A DNA stretch of 64,000 nucleotides from Microcebus murinus (Eukaryota; Chordata; Mammalia; Primates; Cheirogaleidae): NCBI RefSeq assembly GCF_040939455.1, contig NC_134117.1, forward strand, positions 27,335,501 through 27,399,500, written 5' to 3'. Positions 35,701-48,705 of the stretch are shown here, piece by piece. Under the pieces are notes generated by a model. The model had not been told where the DNA came from and ran no database searches. It saw only the letters and a program-made list of their open reading frames with translations. The position numbers were made by a program, and so were the translations under genes. Each line of letters begins with the position of its first letter. Position 1 is the first letter of the stretch.

Positions 35701-38463
35701 ACCCAATCAATAAGTCTACCTCAGTGTATCCAGACTCTAGCTGCAAGCTGTGGACCTATATACCAGTCCTGATAACCTGCTGATCCAGACACCAGGCCAT
35801 CCTGCCCAAAGACTCTAGTAGCAAGCCCACCACAGACCATGCGAGACAGCTTGACCAGAATCTCTAAATGGGCTGACTGGTAAAGGGCTTATCCAGACAA
35901 AGCCAGTCTGCAGCAAATACAATACTACTTCTCCAAAGTATATGGACATCAACATAAAGCAACAAGAAACATAAAAAACAAGAGAGACATAACACCACCA
36001 AAAGAACACAATAAGACAAGCAATATGAAAAAAAAAATGGGTGAAAAAAGATAAAAGAATGAAAGTAAAGAAGAAAATCTATGGGATTTATGGGATAGCA
36101 TCAAATGAGAAAATTTTGGGGTTATAGGTCAGGAAAGAAAAGAGAGAGTCAAAGGGAGAGAAAAATTATTCAAATAAATGATAGCAGAAAACCTCCAAAT
36201 CTGGAAATAGATATAAATATCTGGGTACAGGAAAGTCAAAGGTCTCCAATCAGATTGAATCCACACAAGACTATACCAATACATATTATAAACAAACTAT
36301 CAAAAATTAAAGAAAAGACAATGAAAGGATCTTGAAAGCAGCAAGAGAAAAGAAGCAAATCACATATAAGGGAGTTCCAATAAGACTAGGATTGGACTTC
36401 TGAGCAGAAATCTTACTGGCTGGGAGATAGCAGAATGATATAGTCAAAGTGCCAAAACAAACCTGGCAACCAATAATACTGTACCCAGGAAAGCTGCCCT
36501 TCAGAAACAAAGGAGAGATAAAGACTTTCCAGGGCAAACATAAGCCAAGGGAGTTCATCCCCACTAGACTTGTCTTACGAGAAATGCTAAACAGTGTTCT
36601 TCAAGCTAAAAGGAAAGGATGCTAATTAGGCACACAAATCTGTATGAAAATATATAAACCACTGGTCAAAGTAAGTACACAGTCAAATTCATAATACTTT
36701 AATACTGTAATGGTGGTGTATAAGTCATTTATATCTTTAATACTATGGAGATTAAAAGACAAAACTACTAAAAATAATGATAGCTGCAATAATTTATTAA
36801 GGAATATATAATACAAAAATATGCAAATTATGATACCAAAAATATAAAATGTGGGGACAGGTAGTAAAAGTTTAGAGGTATTTTTGTGATCAAAGTTAAA
36901 TTGTTCTAATATCAAAGCCAGACAAGGGCACTACAAGAAAAGAAAATTATAGACAAAATCTCTGATGAACATAGAGAAAAAAATTCTCAAGAAAATACTA
37001 GCAAACCAAATTCAAAATAAAAGTTTCATTCATCATAATCAAGTAGAATTTATCCCGGGGATGCAAGGGTGGTTCAACATACACAAATCTACATGTGTGT
37101 TATACCACATTAATAGAGTGAAGAACAAAATCCATATGATCAGCTCAATATATGCAGAAAAAAAAATTGACAACAATCAACATTTTTTCATGATAAAAAC
37201 TCCCAGAAAATTAGGTATAGAAGGAATGTATCTCAACACAATTAAGGCTGTATATGACAAACCCACAGCTAACATATACTCAATGGTGAAAACTTGAAAG
37301 CTTTTCCTCTAAGATCTGGAACAAGGCAAGAATGCTCACTCTTGCCACTTCTGTTCAACATGTTCTTGAGTAAAAAGAACAAATCTGGAAGCATCACACT
37401 ACCTAGCTTCAAAATATACTGTAAAGCTATAGTAATCAAAAAAGCATGGTGATGGCGTTAAAAACAGACACATAAGACAGAAGCAAAAGCCCGGAAACAA
37501 ATCCACACATTTTCAGTCCACTGATCTTTAACAAGGGTGCCAGGAGCACACAATAGGAAAAGGGTAGTATTTTCCATAAACGGTGTTGGAGAAACTTTAT
37601 TTCTACATATAAAAGAATGACATTAGACCCTTATCTCACACCATATAAAAAAATCAACTCAAAATAGATTAAAGACTTTGATTAAAGACACAAGACCTTA
37701 AACTGTAAAACCACTAGAAGAAAACAGGGAAAAAGCTCCATGACATTGGCCGAGGCAATGGTTCTTTGGATATGACCCCAGAAGTGCAGGCAGCAAAATA
37801 GACAAATGGAACTACATCAAACTAAAAAGCTTCTGTACAGCCAAGGAAACAATCAACATAGCCAGAGACAAGCTATGTAGTATGAGAAAATGTTTTGAAA
37901 CTGTTAAGAGGTTAACATTTAAATATTTAAGGAACTCAATAGCAAGAAAACAAATAGCTTGACTAAAAAATAGGGAAAGTATCTGAATAGACATTTCTCA
38001 AAAGAAGATATACAAATGGCCAAGAGGTATATGAAAAATGCCCATCATCAGAGCAATGCAAATTAAAACCACAATGAGATATCACCTCACACTGTTATAA
38101 TGGTTAATACAAAAAGGACAAAAGATAAGACATGTTGGTGAGGATATAGAATAAAGGAGAACTCTTGTACTGTTGATGGAAGTGTAAATTAGTATAGTCA
38201 TAGAAAACAGTATGGGGAGGTTCCTCAAAAAATAAAAAATAAAAAAAAACTACCATGTGATCCAGAAATCCTACTACTGGGTATATATATAAGGAAGGAA
38301 CTGAAATCAATTTGATGAAGACATGCCTGTACTTCCATGTTCATGCAGCATCATTTACAATAACCGATATATGGAATCAACCTAAATATTCCCCAACAGA
38401 AGAATAAAGAAAATATTGTACATATACACAATGGAATCCTACTCTGCCTCAAAAAGAGAAGGA

Positions 38464-38791
<328 letters not shown>

Positions 38792-39286
38792 AAAAAGAGA
38801 AGGAAATTCTGTCACTTGAGACAACATGGATGAACCTGGAGGACATTATGTTAAATGAAATAAGCCAGGCACAGAAAGACAAATATCACATGATCACTTA
38901 CATGTGGAATCTTAAAAGTTGAACTCATTATAAGCAGAGAGTATAATGATAAATACCATGAGTTGTGGCAGGTGATGGTGGAGTGAGGGTGGATACATGG
39001 TTGTCAAAGGATACAAAATTTTAGTTAAATAAGAGGCATAATTTCAAGAGATCTACTGTATTAATACAACATGATGACTATAGTTAATAAAAATATATTG
39101 TGTTCTTTAAAATCACCGAGTATATTTTAAGTGATTTTCACCACAAAAAAAATAAGTATGTGAGTTAATACATATGTTAAGTAGCTTGATTTAGCCATTT
39201 CACAATATATACATATTTTAAAATACCATATTATACACAATAAATATATACAATTTTTATCTGTCAATTAAAAAAAAATTTTTTTT

Positions 39287-39606
39287 GAGACAGAATCTCA
39301 CTCTGTTGCCTGGACTAGAGTGCCGTGGCATCGGCCTAGCTCACAACAACCTCAAACTCCTGGGCTCAAGCAATCCTCCTGCCTCAGCCTCCCGAGTACT
39401 GGGACTATAGGCATGCACCAACCACCATGCCTGGCTAACCTTTTCTATATATATTTTTGGTTGTCGAGCTAATTTCTTTCTATTTTTTAGTAGAGACGGG
39501 GTCTTGGTCTTGCTCAGTCTGGTCTCAAACTCCTGAGCTCAAAGGATCCGCCCGCCTTGGCCTCCCAGAGTACTATGATTACAGGCATGAGCCACCGTGT
39601 CTGGCC
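39287..39606 (-). mobile_element. Lemur-type Alu SINE, reverse orientation
   Basis: Reads GAGACAGAATCTCACTCTGT to GAGCCACCGTGTCTGGCC, the reverse of a dimer. The linker (CTATATATATTTTTGG; GAGCTAATTTCTTTCTA) is the strepsirrhine form. AAAATTTTTTTT repeats at 39275-39286 and 39607-39618 as a likely duplication. It sits at the tail of the old L1 and faces the Alu at 38464. Confidence 0.93.
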
Positions 39607-40019
39607 AAAATTTTTTTTAAATGAACCAATAACTAGATATTTATAGAGATACATGTGAAAGACCTTTGAGTAGAATACACCAAAGGTTCAGAGACCCAAG
39701 TAGCATGGGTGTTGAATTGTTCTAGAAATCTTAGTTCACACACCTCATTGTCATTTTTATCTTCTGAGCTACCATGAAATGAGAGCCTAGTATATGTCAA
39801 GAAAAAAATAGATCATTTTATACCACAGTTTTCAATCCTTAAGACAACTGGAGATATTATTTTCAGTCTATTGTTAAGAAAACGAACGCCCAGAGAGTGT
39901 AGGTAATTTACCCAGAGATCACTCACAACCTACATATTCTTCATATCTTATTCATTTCCAAGCCCTGTGAAGTCCAGATCAGCAGTGTCTCAAAGCCAGG
40001 CCATCTACTGTCATTACTC
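39607..40019. other. Intronic DNA, no gene; faint MIR near 39840-39950
   Basis: AAAACGAACGCCCAGAGAGT is MIR-like. Otherwise unremarkable. Confidence 0.4.
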
Positions 40020-40575
40020 CAGTCTCTGTCATCATTCAGAGCCTCGTTAGCACTTGTCTGGATCATCACAGCAGCCTTCTAAAGGTACCTCTGCCTGTAG
40101 TTTCTTTCATTTCCAATCTGTCTTCCACAGTATCAGAGTCAGAGACATGCTTATGTCATTCCTCTTTTTAAAAGTCCTTTGTTGAATCCTCTTTGCCTAC
40201 ACCATGCCCCAAACTCTTAAGCATGGCATTGCAGGCTTTCCATAATCTGCATTTGCCCTGCCTTTCTAATTTTATTTCCAATTAGCCACTCCCAGATTGT
40301 ATGTCTTCCACTGGAACCACCTACTTATGATGATCCCCAGCATACTCAATACTTTCCTTCAAAGCCCAGCCTTATTGCCACCTTCTCTAATGTCCCCAGG
40401 AGGAGTCTCTTGTTCTCTCATAGCACTTTGGTTATATATTACACTTGGTTCTTGCTACACAGTGCTGTCTATCCTAGTTTAAATATACAGATCAATCTTT
40501 CCTTTTAGACTATGGGCAAATTGAAGGCAGGAAATATGTCTTATTGTACCTAGCATATAATAGGTGTATTGTGAA
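40020..40575 (+). repeat. L2 LINE 3-prime end
   Basis: GTCTGGATCATCACAGCAGC, CCACAGTATCAGAGTCAGAG, GGCTTTCCATAATCTGCATT, CAAAGCCCAGCCTTATTGCC, then CTATGGGCAAATTGAAGGCA and a TAATAGGTGTATTG end, all in L2 order. Confidence 0.8.
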
Positions 40576-41361
40576 AAATTATCAAATTGGCTGGGTTTAA
40601 ATGGAAATGAATTTGAATTTTGGGTGAATCACCCATTAGAAGCCATACCCAACTCTGAGGACCAGTTACAGCTGCTGCCTAAAGGGACACTGATCATAAA
40701 TTCTTTAATCACTCTATATTGTAAGACACCCACCATTCAGGCAGTTGTATATCAACTGTAATATGGACAGACTGGCATCTCAGATATTAGGACTACTTTT
40801 CCAAGTGTTTTTCCAGCACTGAAAAGCAACTGCGTGTAGTTCCATACCAACTCAAATAAGACCTGAGAGGGGGTTTGAAGGGTGAGAGAGAGGTAGCTCA
40901 CCAAATGAAATGTCTTAGAAATACCAATTTAATGACTTATATATAAATTAATCATAAACATGTGGATTAAATTTGCCAGAAAAGGCATGTTTTGGCTCTC
41001 TCTGGACCATAAATGATTGAAAAATGATTGGAGATATTTCCTGAGCCCAAAGACTAAGAAGGAGCAGGTCTATACTTCTTTAACTGCAAATATTAATGCA
41101 ATAGATAAATTATCCAAGGGGTCTGGGGAAGTTAAAAATATGGACAGGAAATAAGAAAATGAGATTCAGCTTGAAAATATTCTCCAGGTACATCTGGGGC
41201 AAAATAATCAGAAACAGAGAGATTTTGTTCTAGGGAGAACCTAATAAAGTTATGGAGACTATAAGACCTTCCTGGTGATTTCTAGTTGGCACGGCCATTC
41301 TTATTCCTGAGGATGCAAGAGAAAAGGCCCTAAACTATAGAATATGGAATGATACTCACTG
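40576..41361. other. Intronic DNA, nothing recognised
   Basis: Unique-looking intron. Confidence 0.5.
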
Positions 41362-41676
41362 CTCACAGAATATAAAGAAGGTCTTTGCCTTTGAAACAGG
41401 ACCCACACCTTTCACCTCTCACAAAAACCAACTCACACTGGATAACAGACTTAAACCTAAGGTACAAAACTATTAGAACTCTAGAGGAAAAAGTTGGAAA
41501 CACTCTCCTAGACATTGGCCTGGGCAAAGAGTTTATGAAGAAGTCCCCAAAGGCAATCACAGCAGCAACAAAAATAAATAAATGGGACATGATCAAACTA
41601 CAAAGCTTCTGCACAGCCAAAGAAATAGTCATGAAAGTAAACAGACAGCCTACAGAATGGGAGAAAATTTTTGCAT

Positions 41677-41744
41677 CCTATGCATCCGATAAGGGACTGA
41701 TAACTAGAATCCTATGCATCCGATAAGGGACTGATAACTAGAAT
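41677..41744 (+). repeat. 34-bp perfect tandem duplication inside L1 ORF2
   Basis: The unit beginning CCTATGCATCCGATAAGGGA and ending ACTAGAAT occurs twice in a row (41677-41710, 41711-41744) with no difference. 34 is not a multiple of 3, so it shifts the frame. Confidence 0.95.
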
Positions 41745-42465
41745 ATACTTAGAACTCATGAAAATCAGGAAGAAAAAATCAAATAACCCCATTAAAAAGT
41801 GGGCAAAGGACTTGAACAGAAACTTTTCTAAAGAAGACAGAAGAATGGCCAACAAACATATGAAAAAATGCTCAACATCTCTAATCATCAGGGAAATGCA
41901 AATCAAAACCACAATGAGATATCACTTAACTCCAGTGAGAATGGCCTTTATCAAAAAATCTCCAAACAATAAATGCTGGCGTGGTTGCGGAGAGAGAGGA
42001 ACATTCCTACACTGCTGGTGGGACTGCAAACTAGTTCAACCTCTGTGGAAAGCAATATGGAGATACCTTAAAACGATACAAGTGAATCTACCATTTGATC
42101 CAGCAATCCCATTGCTGGGCATCTACCCAAATGATCCAATGACACTCTACAAAAAAGACACCTGCAGTTGAATGTTTATAGCAGCACAATTCATAATTGC
42201 AAGGCTGTGGAAACAGCCCAAGTGCCCATCAATCCAAGAATGGATTAATAAAATGTGTTATATGTATACCATGGAGTACTATTCAGCTCTAAGAAACAAT
42301 GGTGATATAGCACATCTTATATTTTCCTGGTTAGAGCTGGAACCCATACTATTAAGTGAAGTATCCCAAGAATGGAAAAACAAGCACCAGATATATTCTC
42401 CAGCAAACTGGTATTAACTGAGTAGCACCTAAGTGGACACATAGGTACTACAGTAATAGGGTATT

Positions 42466-42494
42466 GGGCAGGTGGGAGGGGGGAGGGGGGCGGG
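42466..42494 (+). other. G-quadruplex-type motif in the L1 3-prime UTR
   Basis: G-runs GGG, GGG, GGGGGG, GGGGGG and GGG with loops of 1-5 bases. A second G cluster (42563-42583) lies 70 bp further on. Primate L1 3-prime UTRs are known for such polypurine tracts. Confidence 0.75.
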
Positions 42495-42642
42495 TATATA
42501 CATACATAATGAGTGAGATGTGCACCATCTGGGGGATGGTCATGATGGAGACTCAGACTTTTGGGGGGAGGGGGGGAAATGGGCATTTATTGAAACCTTA
42601 AAATCTGTACCCCCATAATATGCCGAAATAAAAAAAAAATTA

Positions 42643-43239
42643 TGTCATTTGAAAATAGAAATAAAACTACTTCTTTTCCAAAAAAAAAAAAAAAATTTTA
42701 CCTGGTATAGGAAAGGTTTAGCTAAAATCAGACTAACTTTTCCAGATAACTCAAGGAAATAAATGATCAAAGTCCAGACTATAGTCTTTAAGCATGGATC
42801 ACGTCTGAGATGCAAAGCAAGAGAAACTGAAGTTCAAGTTCAAACAGGTACCTTCTCTAGGGAAGGATGCAACACAATCTTTGTTTGAGGCCATAAATAC
42901 ACTATGGGCCATCTACTGGAGACTTTCCTAGGAGTATTTTGTTCCTCCTTGTCATTTTAAAGTATTTTTGAAGAAAGCATATATACATCCAAATAGGCCA
43001 AAACAAAGTACAGTCATTACAGGCAAACTCTGGCCTTGAAAATTGGGCCATATTATGCAGTGTTATATACATGTACATTGAAGTGAAGACCAAATGCTCT
43101 AATGCCAATGAAATGCAAAGAGGTTTTCTTCAGGTCTAGAAAACAGGGTTGAAGAAAATAATATTGCTTTCAATGAGGCAGGATATCCTGATCTTATACA
43201 TGTCTCTGGATGCCTAATGAAGTATGAGAAATATAATAA
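42643..43239. other. Intronic DNA, no gene; A-run at about 42681-42695
   Basis: Unique-looking after the L1 tail. The second A-run 38 bp after the L1 tail may mark an extended tail or an older repeat end. Confidence 0.4.
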
Positions 43240-43842
43240 TGAGCAATCATAATAACAGTCCTTTACATTTGTACAATTCTCTGTTGTTTACATAGTGCTC
43301 CATGTAAATTGTCTTATAGTCATCTCAATAACTACGAGGCAATATTACTATCTCATTTTTACAGATGAAGAAACTGAAGCACAGAAATGCTAAATAATTT
43401 ACTAGCTAGTGGCAGTGTCAGGAACTATCTGGTTCTTCTGACCCCTAATTCAGTATTCTTCCTATATCTAAATAAATTCAAAGCTCATAGATATAACTGT
43501 CTAAGGAAGAAGATGACTATAGTTTGTTCAAAGTCTCTATTTAATTCCCATCCCTTATTGATTGGATGATCTAAGCACCTTACATACATTAACTCATTTA
43601 ATATAGCAATACTAGGAGGTAGACCTTATTATTGCCCTCATTTTAAAAATATTTCCATTTTATTTATTTATTTTTTTAAAGATAGGGTTTCAGTGTGCAG
43701 ATGAGTGGATCAAAACAATAAAGATAGGGAAACTGAGAAGCACAGGGATTAATTGACTTGCCTACTAGCTGGTAAGTGGAGGGGCTGGAATTTAAATTCA
43801 GGTAATATGTTTGTAGAACCCACTCTCTAACCACTACTTTGT
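43240..43842 (+). repeat. Two MIR SINEs
   Basis: First copy 43240-43425 (CATTTTTACAGATGAAGAAACT). Second copy 43571-43842 (TTACATACATTAACTCATTT; GGTAAGTGGAGGGGCTGGAA) with an AT-rich insertion or expansion at about 43645-43690. Confidence 0.75.
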
Positions 43843-45904
43843 ACTGAATTTAGAGCTCTTTTATCATAAATATTATATTCCCTGGTGTGAGTAAAGCTAT
43901 ATCAGAATGAAGTTTGTATCCATTCCTGGGTATATCTAATCCTGAGGTACAGATTTCAATTAACTACATATTTCTGCACTACAGAAGTGTTGATGTGACA
44001 TGCCTATCAGATATGGTGATTGTGACTTCAGTCTAGACACAAAACTCTTTTCTTAGCCACTATTGTGAATCCTGAAAGAAGAAGATAATTCCAAAGCGAA
44101 AGAATAAGAAGTGCTGTTTAAATAATACAATGTTTAAATGACACGATGAAGCATAACCAGAGACTCCCACTGGCAAGATGGTTGCTTTCTTCTTCTTAAT
44201 AGGAAATTGAGAGAGTACAAGTTATCTTTTTGATTAAGAGAAAGAGGAGCAGGCTTTGGGGATGGTGCTGGAATATGCAGACACCCCCTCTTTACTGTCT
44301 TGTTTTTTTATTCTTGCTTTGTAGAGAAGTAGTGACCAGGGGATATTGACCCAACAGCTGACTTTCTAATTAAGCTCATCTATTTGTTTAAATCCACCAG
44401 CTTAATAGAGACAAGACAGGGAAAATTGTGAACATCTGGATAGTGAGTCACAGTTGCCAGCAGGCCTTTCCTGACAGGCTAAATTCTGTGGTAATTCCCA
44501 GAGGGGTTTGGGTCAAAGAGGAGGATTCAAGGAGAATAAAAAGAACCATTTCAATCATGGCTGAGGATGAAAGTAAAATCTTCTCCAGCAGTGATATGCA
44601 AAAGCAGTGATGTACAAAAAGGTGAAGGGAAGGTAGTTAATTTGCAACTACTTCTAGGGAGAGCAGCCTGGGTGGTGAAGGGCTATGCATCATATGATGT
44701 GATGATGGATTGAATGTTCTAGAGAATGTAGGCTTCAGAAGGACAAACTCACAGGTGATACAAAGATTGTCTTTTGATAGCTGAAAAGGCTATCTTGTGT
44801 AAGAGGGTGGATTTCTTCTACAGGGCATAGATTTCTTGGAAGGCTCAGAACTACACTCCTGGGTGGAAACTAAAAGGAGGAAGGTTTCAACTCCTGCTAA
44901 AAGGTGATGAGCCAGAACTTGAAGCCTGAGTCTGACCCCAGAGTCCTTCATCTTAACCACTATGTTATTATAAAAAGATTGCTTAAATTCATACTCTACA
45001 ACTCAGATATTTTTTAAAAACAAATTTTATTTATTTATTTCACAAACTGACCACTCTTGAGCCCCTAATTCTGCTTAAGAGCAAAAAGAAAACCACAAAA
45101 ACTACAAAAATTCCAACTTTCTAGTTAAAGGTAGCTCTAGCTAAAGGTAGTCTTTTCTTCCTGGTACTTTCTCATACTTTGTAGAGTGTTGATCTTTCAC
45201 TCTTTTTCCTCCTAGATGTCATCGGGGTGCAAAAAGACACTTACACCATGCGCTGGCATGGGGAGGGGCCCATGGCTTACATGCTGTAATCTGGTTACTC
45301 ACTGACCACTCAGTCATCCCCTCATCCCTCGATTACTTTGTGCACTGCCCTGGTATTTACTGAGATGTTGTGGGTGTTCCCAGGACCTTTTGGCTTCATA
45401 TTGGTACCTGCTATTGAACATGGACATTATCATTGCTTTATGTTAAGCTCTCTGTGACTTTCTTGTACTGTCATCAAGATTATTCCAGAACACCAGTCCC
45501 CTCATCAGTTCTCTGTGGCCTCGCAGAGCACATAGGAACTTGTGGATCTCCTGCAGGAAGGCAAAGGCTGTGGCAGACTGGAAGCACTGACTCAGGAATC
45601 ACCAAGCCATTGTTTCTGTGCCACTGTAGCAGCCCTAGGTTGGTGCATGAAGTCTCCCCACAGAGCTCCATATGAGAAGTGGGACACACCCACACTCTTC
45701 TTTCAGTTTCTCCTCCCTGGCCTGAAAACCAGGGGAATAGACACTGGGTCTCTTTTCCAAGATCCAGACAATGTCCTGACCCTGATATCATCCCTTCCAA
45801 ACTCTCCCTGTGTCATATCCTCAATCCTCTCTACAGTAAGGCTTCTAGTGAAACATTATGTTCAGACCTCTAAGTCAGACCTCTATGTTAAGAAGAGCTT
45901 TAAA
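43843..45904. other. Intronic DNA, no gene
   Basis: Unique-looking. The frame at 45542-46117 is the longest here but owes its last third to an L1 remnant, so I do not call it. Confidence 0.5.
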
Positions 45905-46403
45905 AATGTAAGGGGGGATGCAAATATTTTCTTCCATTCTGTAGTTTGTCTATTTGCTATATTGATTGTTTCATTGCCTGTGTGCCCATCAATACATGAG
46001 TGGATTAATAAAATGTGGTATATGTATACCACGGAGTACTACTCAGCCATAAAAAATGGTGAACTAATAATACCTTTTGTAACAATCTGGATGGAAAGTG
46101 GAGACCATTCTAAGTGAAGTGTCTCAAGAATGGAAAACAAACCACATGTACTCACTATTAAATTAGAACTAAACAATCAACACTCATGTACACGTATCTA
46201 CTGAAAAACTCAACAGAAATCGAGCAGGTGGAAGGGGGGAGGAGAGGATGGGTAAAATCACACTTAACGAGTACAATGCACACTATCTGGTGATGAGAAC
46301 ACTTATAACTTTGACTCAAACTGTAGAAAAGCAATCCATGTAGCCAAAACATTTGTACCCTCATAATATTCTGAAATATAAATAAATAAATAAAAAATAA
46401 AAG
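45905..46403 (+). mobile_element. L1 3-prime end with inverted 5-prime segment
   Basis: At 45912-45976 the text TTTTCTTCCATTCTGTAGTT is L1 ORF2 in reverse. From about 45978 (GCCCATCAATACATGAGTGG) L1 runs forward through the ORF2 end, 3-prime UTR and ACCCTCATAATATTCTGAAA to a TAAA-rich tail. An inverted 5-prime piece next to a direct 3-prime piece is the product expected of twin priming. The tail resembles but is more diverged than the L1 at 41362. Confidence 0.8.
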
Positions 46404-47271
46404 CAGAAAACATATATGAAAAACTTTGAGAGGAATAAATACATCCCCAAACAACCTTATGCCTATTTAAAAAAAATTAGAGGGGGAAAACTTACTTGAT
46501 AAAATCAGTTTTCCAAGACTGCCTCACTAAATTTTTTAGGTTAATTTAAAACACGAAGCTGAACACTGAACTTTTTGTTCTAAGTAGTATCTGACCTTCT
46601 GTAGAAGCTTGAATGTCCTTGATTCAATATATAATGGGGTGAAGGGCAACATGTCTTACAGAGAATGAAAGTTAAATTAAGTCATGTATTCTTTTGTTTC
46701 AATGAAATATTTTATAACAAAAAAATTTTTTAAACATTGGTTTAGAATCTCATCACACTTTACTGTTTTCTATAGTAAAGAAAATCAATGAAAGCATGTT
46801 AGTATAAGCCATTATTCAAAAATTTCAGCCAAGAAAAGGTTTTAAAGGAGCAGTGTAACTTGGGGAAAGAGGGCAAAAATTTTTAAAGGGCTTCAGTAGG
46901 AGGGGTTAACTGAAGTTCAGCTAGTTTCGGGAATAGTTGGATCAAGACAGTTCTCAGAAGAGGGAGGAATTGTACTCAAGAGTTAGCCATTGTTTGGGCA
47001 GTTTGAATTTGATTAAGAGGGGTAGGAAGGAACAGCTGTGGGAGACAAGGACATGCTAGAGACATAGTGGAAAATTCTCTGGCCTTAAATGTCTCTTAAT
47101 TTACAAAGTGGAACAATATACTGATTGCTCTCTTTAGCCTTCATGTACAAGGCTGTTTCCAGAGCAGTTATTCTAATGATGTGGCCATAGCCTGCCTGAG
47201 TACTCAATCTCTTGATAACTAAATATGCAAAATTTTTTTAAATAAATGGTATAACTCACAAAACTTTGAAC
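46404..47271. other. Intronic DNA, nothing recognised
   Basis: Unique-looking intron. Confidence 0.5.
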
Positions 47272-47440
47272 ACAGTAGGCATTCAATCAATATGTGCTTT
47301 GCTGGGGTGAGAAGAGGCCCTATCTTTGAAGAACTCACTAAACAATGGGTGAGACGGGCATAAATAAATTATTCTACCAAAATGAATAGTTCAGAATATG
47401 CTCAGAGTACTGTGAAATTTAAGAGATGAAAAATGACATT
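47272..47440 (-). repeat. L2-like fragment
   Basis: GGCCCTATCTTTGAAGAACT within a reversed, much decayed L2 tail. Confidence 0.4.
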
Positions 47441-47509
47441 TTTGCAGAGGGAATGATATTTTATCTATGCTGTGAAGAAAGATAATAGTGATAAAGATAA
47501 TAATATAAG

Positions 47510-47735
47510 CTGATGTTTATTAAGACCCATCATTTGCTAGCTACTTTATAAATACATTATCTCAAATCCTCCAAATATCCCACTCAGGTATATCTTATTT
47601 ACTTAAGAAGTAAAAAGTGAAGCTCACAGAGATTAAGTGACCTGTTCAAAGCCAAATTTATAAATGGCAGATCTCAGATTTGAGCCCAGAACAATCTGGC
47701 TGCAAAGCCCACCATTGTTCCTCTACACCAATGTT
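47510..47735 (+). repeat. MIR SINE
   Basis: CTGATGTTTATTAAGACCCA, GAGATTAAGTGACCTGTTCA, CAGATTTGAGCCCAGAACAA and the GTTCCTCTACACCA end. Confidence 0.75.
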
Positions 47736-48705
47736 TCCCAAAATGTGATGTGTGCACTACTGATGCTAGGGAGAGGAATGTAGGTGTGCCGTGACCATGA
47801 CTAAGAGAAACATGGCATAGTGTTACGTAACGTTGGATCCCACATTGGGAGAATTATTCCCTTTTTCATTGTTTGTGGTAAAAGGGAAAGAGCACTCCAA
47901 GGGCAGAAAATGACTCAAAAATCAGAAATATATCAAAATATGATGCAGTTGGAAAGAGTGAACAGTTTGGGGAGCTAAGACATGCATGGTGGATGCATTG
48001 AGGCATGAACCTGGCAATGTTATTCCTACGCATTAAGCCTTTACCTTACAATTTCCTACAGAGATATGAATGATATTAAATAGTATCTGTGTCTTTTGTG
48101 TTGTCTACTGTGAACTCTCCATCCCTTTTTGGTAAGAAGGTACCATAACTTTGATTAAATATTAGGAAAGCTTCATTCTATGTAAGTAGATAAGAAATAA
48201 GGCCCTTTAAGCAAATAATTCCTATCACAGATTATTGAAACAAAAATATGAGGCAATAATGAGGCTGTTTTGCACCCATAGTGAGCATCTCCTTGAAGAA
48301 ATGTCTTTTTAAAAAATTCTCTACCTTTTCCAATCCTCTACCTCTAGTTATTTCAAGTAGATAATAGTAAGAGAAATATGTGAAGATCTATATGCAAAGC
48401 AAGGTATATTAATTTCCAACTAGATAAGTTAAATCATTTCTGAGAAAGGCAAAAAAAAATATATATATATGCATATATATATATATCAACTAAAGAATCA
48501 TGAAGCTCATAAATTTGGAAAAGAGAGCTTTATTTCTTATGAGAGGTTGCAGGCTGACCATCCAGGCTGGGAAGCATAGGCTCTGGCAGAAACCAGAAGC
48601 AGGCACTTCAAGGGAAGGAAGAGACAGGAATCTATGCTGAAGGAGTGGCTAAGTACACACATTTTACAAGTTATAGGAGGAGCTGTAACTAAGATGAGGA
48701 GTAAG
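47736..48705. other. Intronic DNA, no gene; (AT)n at 48451-48486
   Basis: Unique-looking, with A9 followed by an interrupted AT run. Confidence 0.5.

Larger units (their letters stand above)
41362..42642 (+). mobile_element. Strepsirrhine L1, 5-prime truncated, with C-terminal ORF2 and 3-prime UTR
   Basis: Starts in the C-terminal third of ORF2 (CTGGATAACAGACTTAAACC) and continues to GAGTACTATTCAGCTCTAAG, a G-rich 3-prime UTR, ACCCCCATAATATGCCGAAA and an A-run. The reading frame survives in two blocks: 41385-41726 and 41758-42171 (with the cysteine-bearing segment [18 protein letters not shown] typical of L1 ORF2 ends). A 34-bp tandem duplication at 41677-41744 breaks the frame between them. 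Little divergence from the usual L1 wording suggests a fairly recent insertion. No clear duplication at its ends. Confidence 0.9.

Noticed and set aside
41385..42171. L1 ORF2 C-terminal frames as a gene
   Set aside because: Truncated at the 5-prime side and frameshifted by a 34-bp duplication; part of a dead retroelement and annotated as such.
45542..46117. 191-codon plus-strand open frame
   Set aside because: Its last third is the L1 ORF2 C-terminus (the WINKMWYMYTTEYYSAIKNG segment) reached across the inverted L1 junction. The front part has no homology I recognise and overlaps a frame on the other strand.
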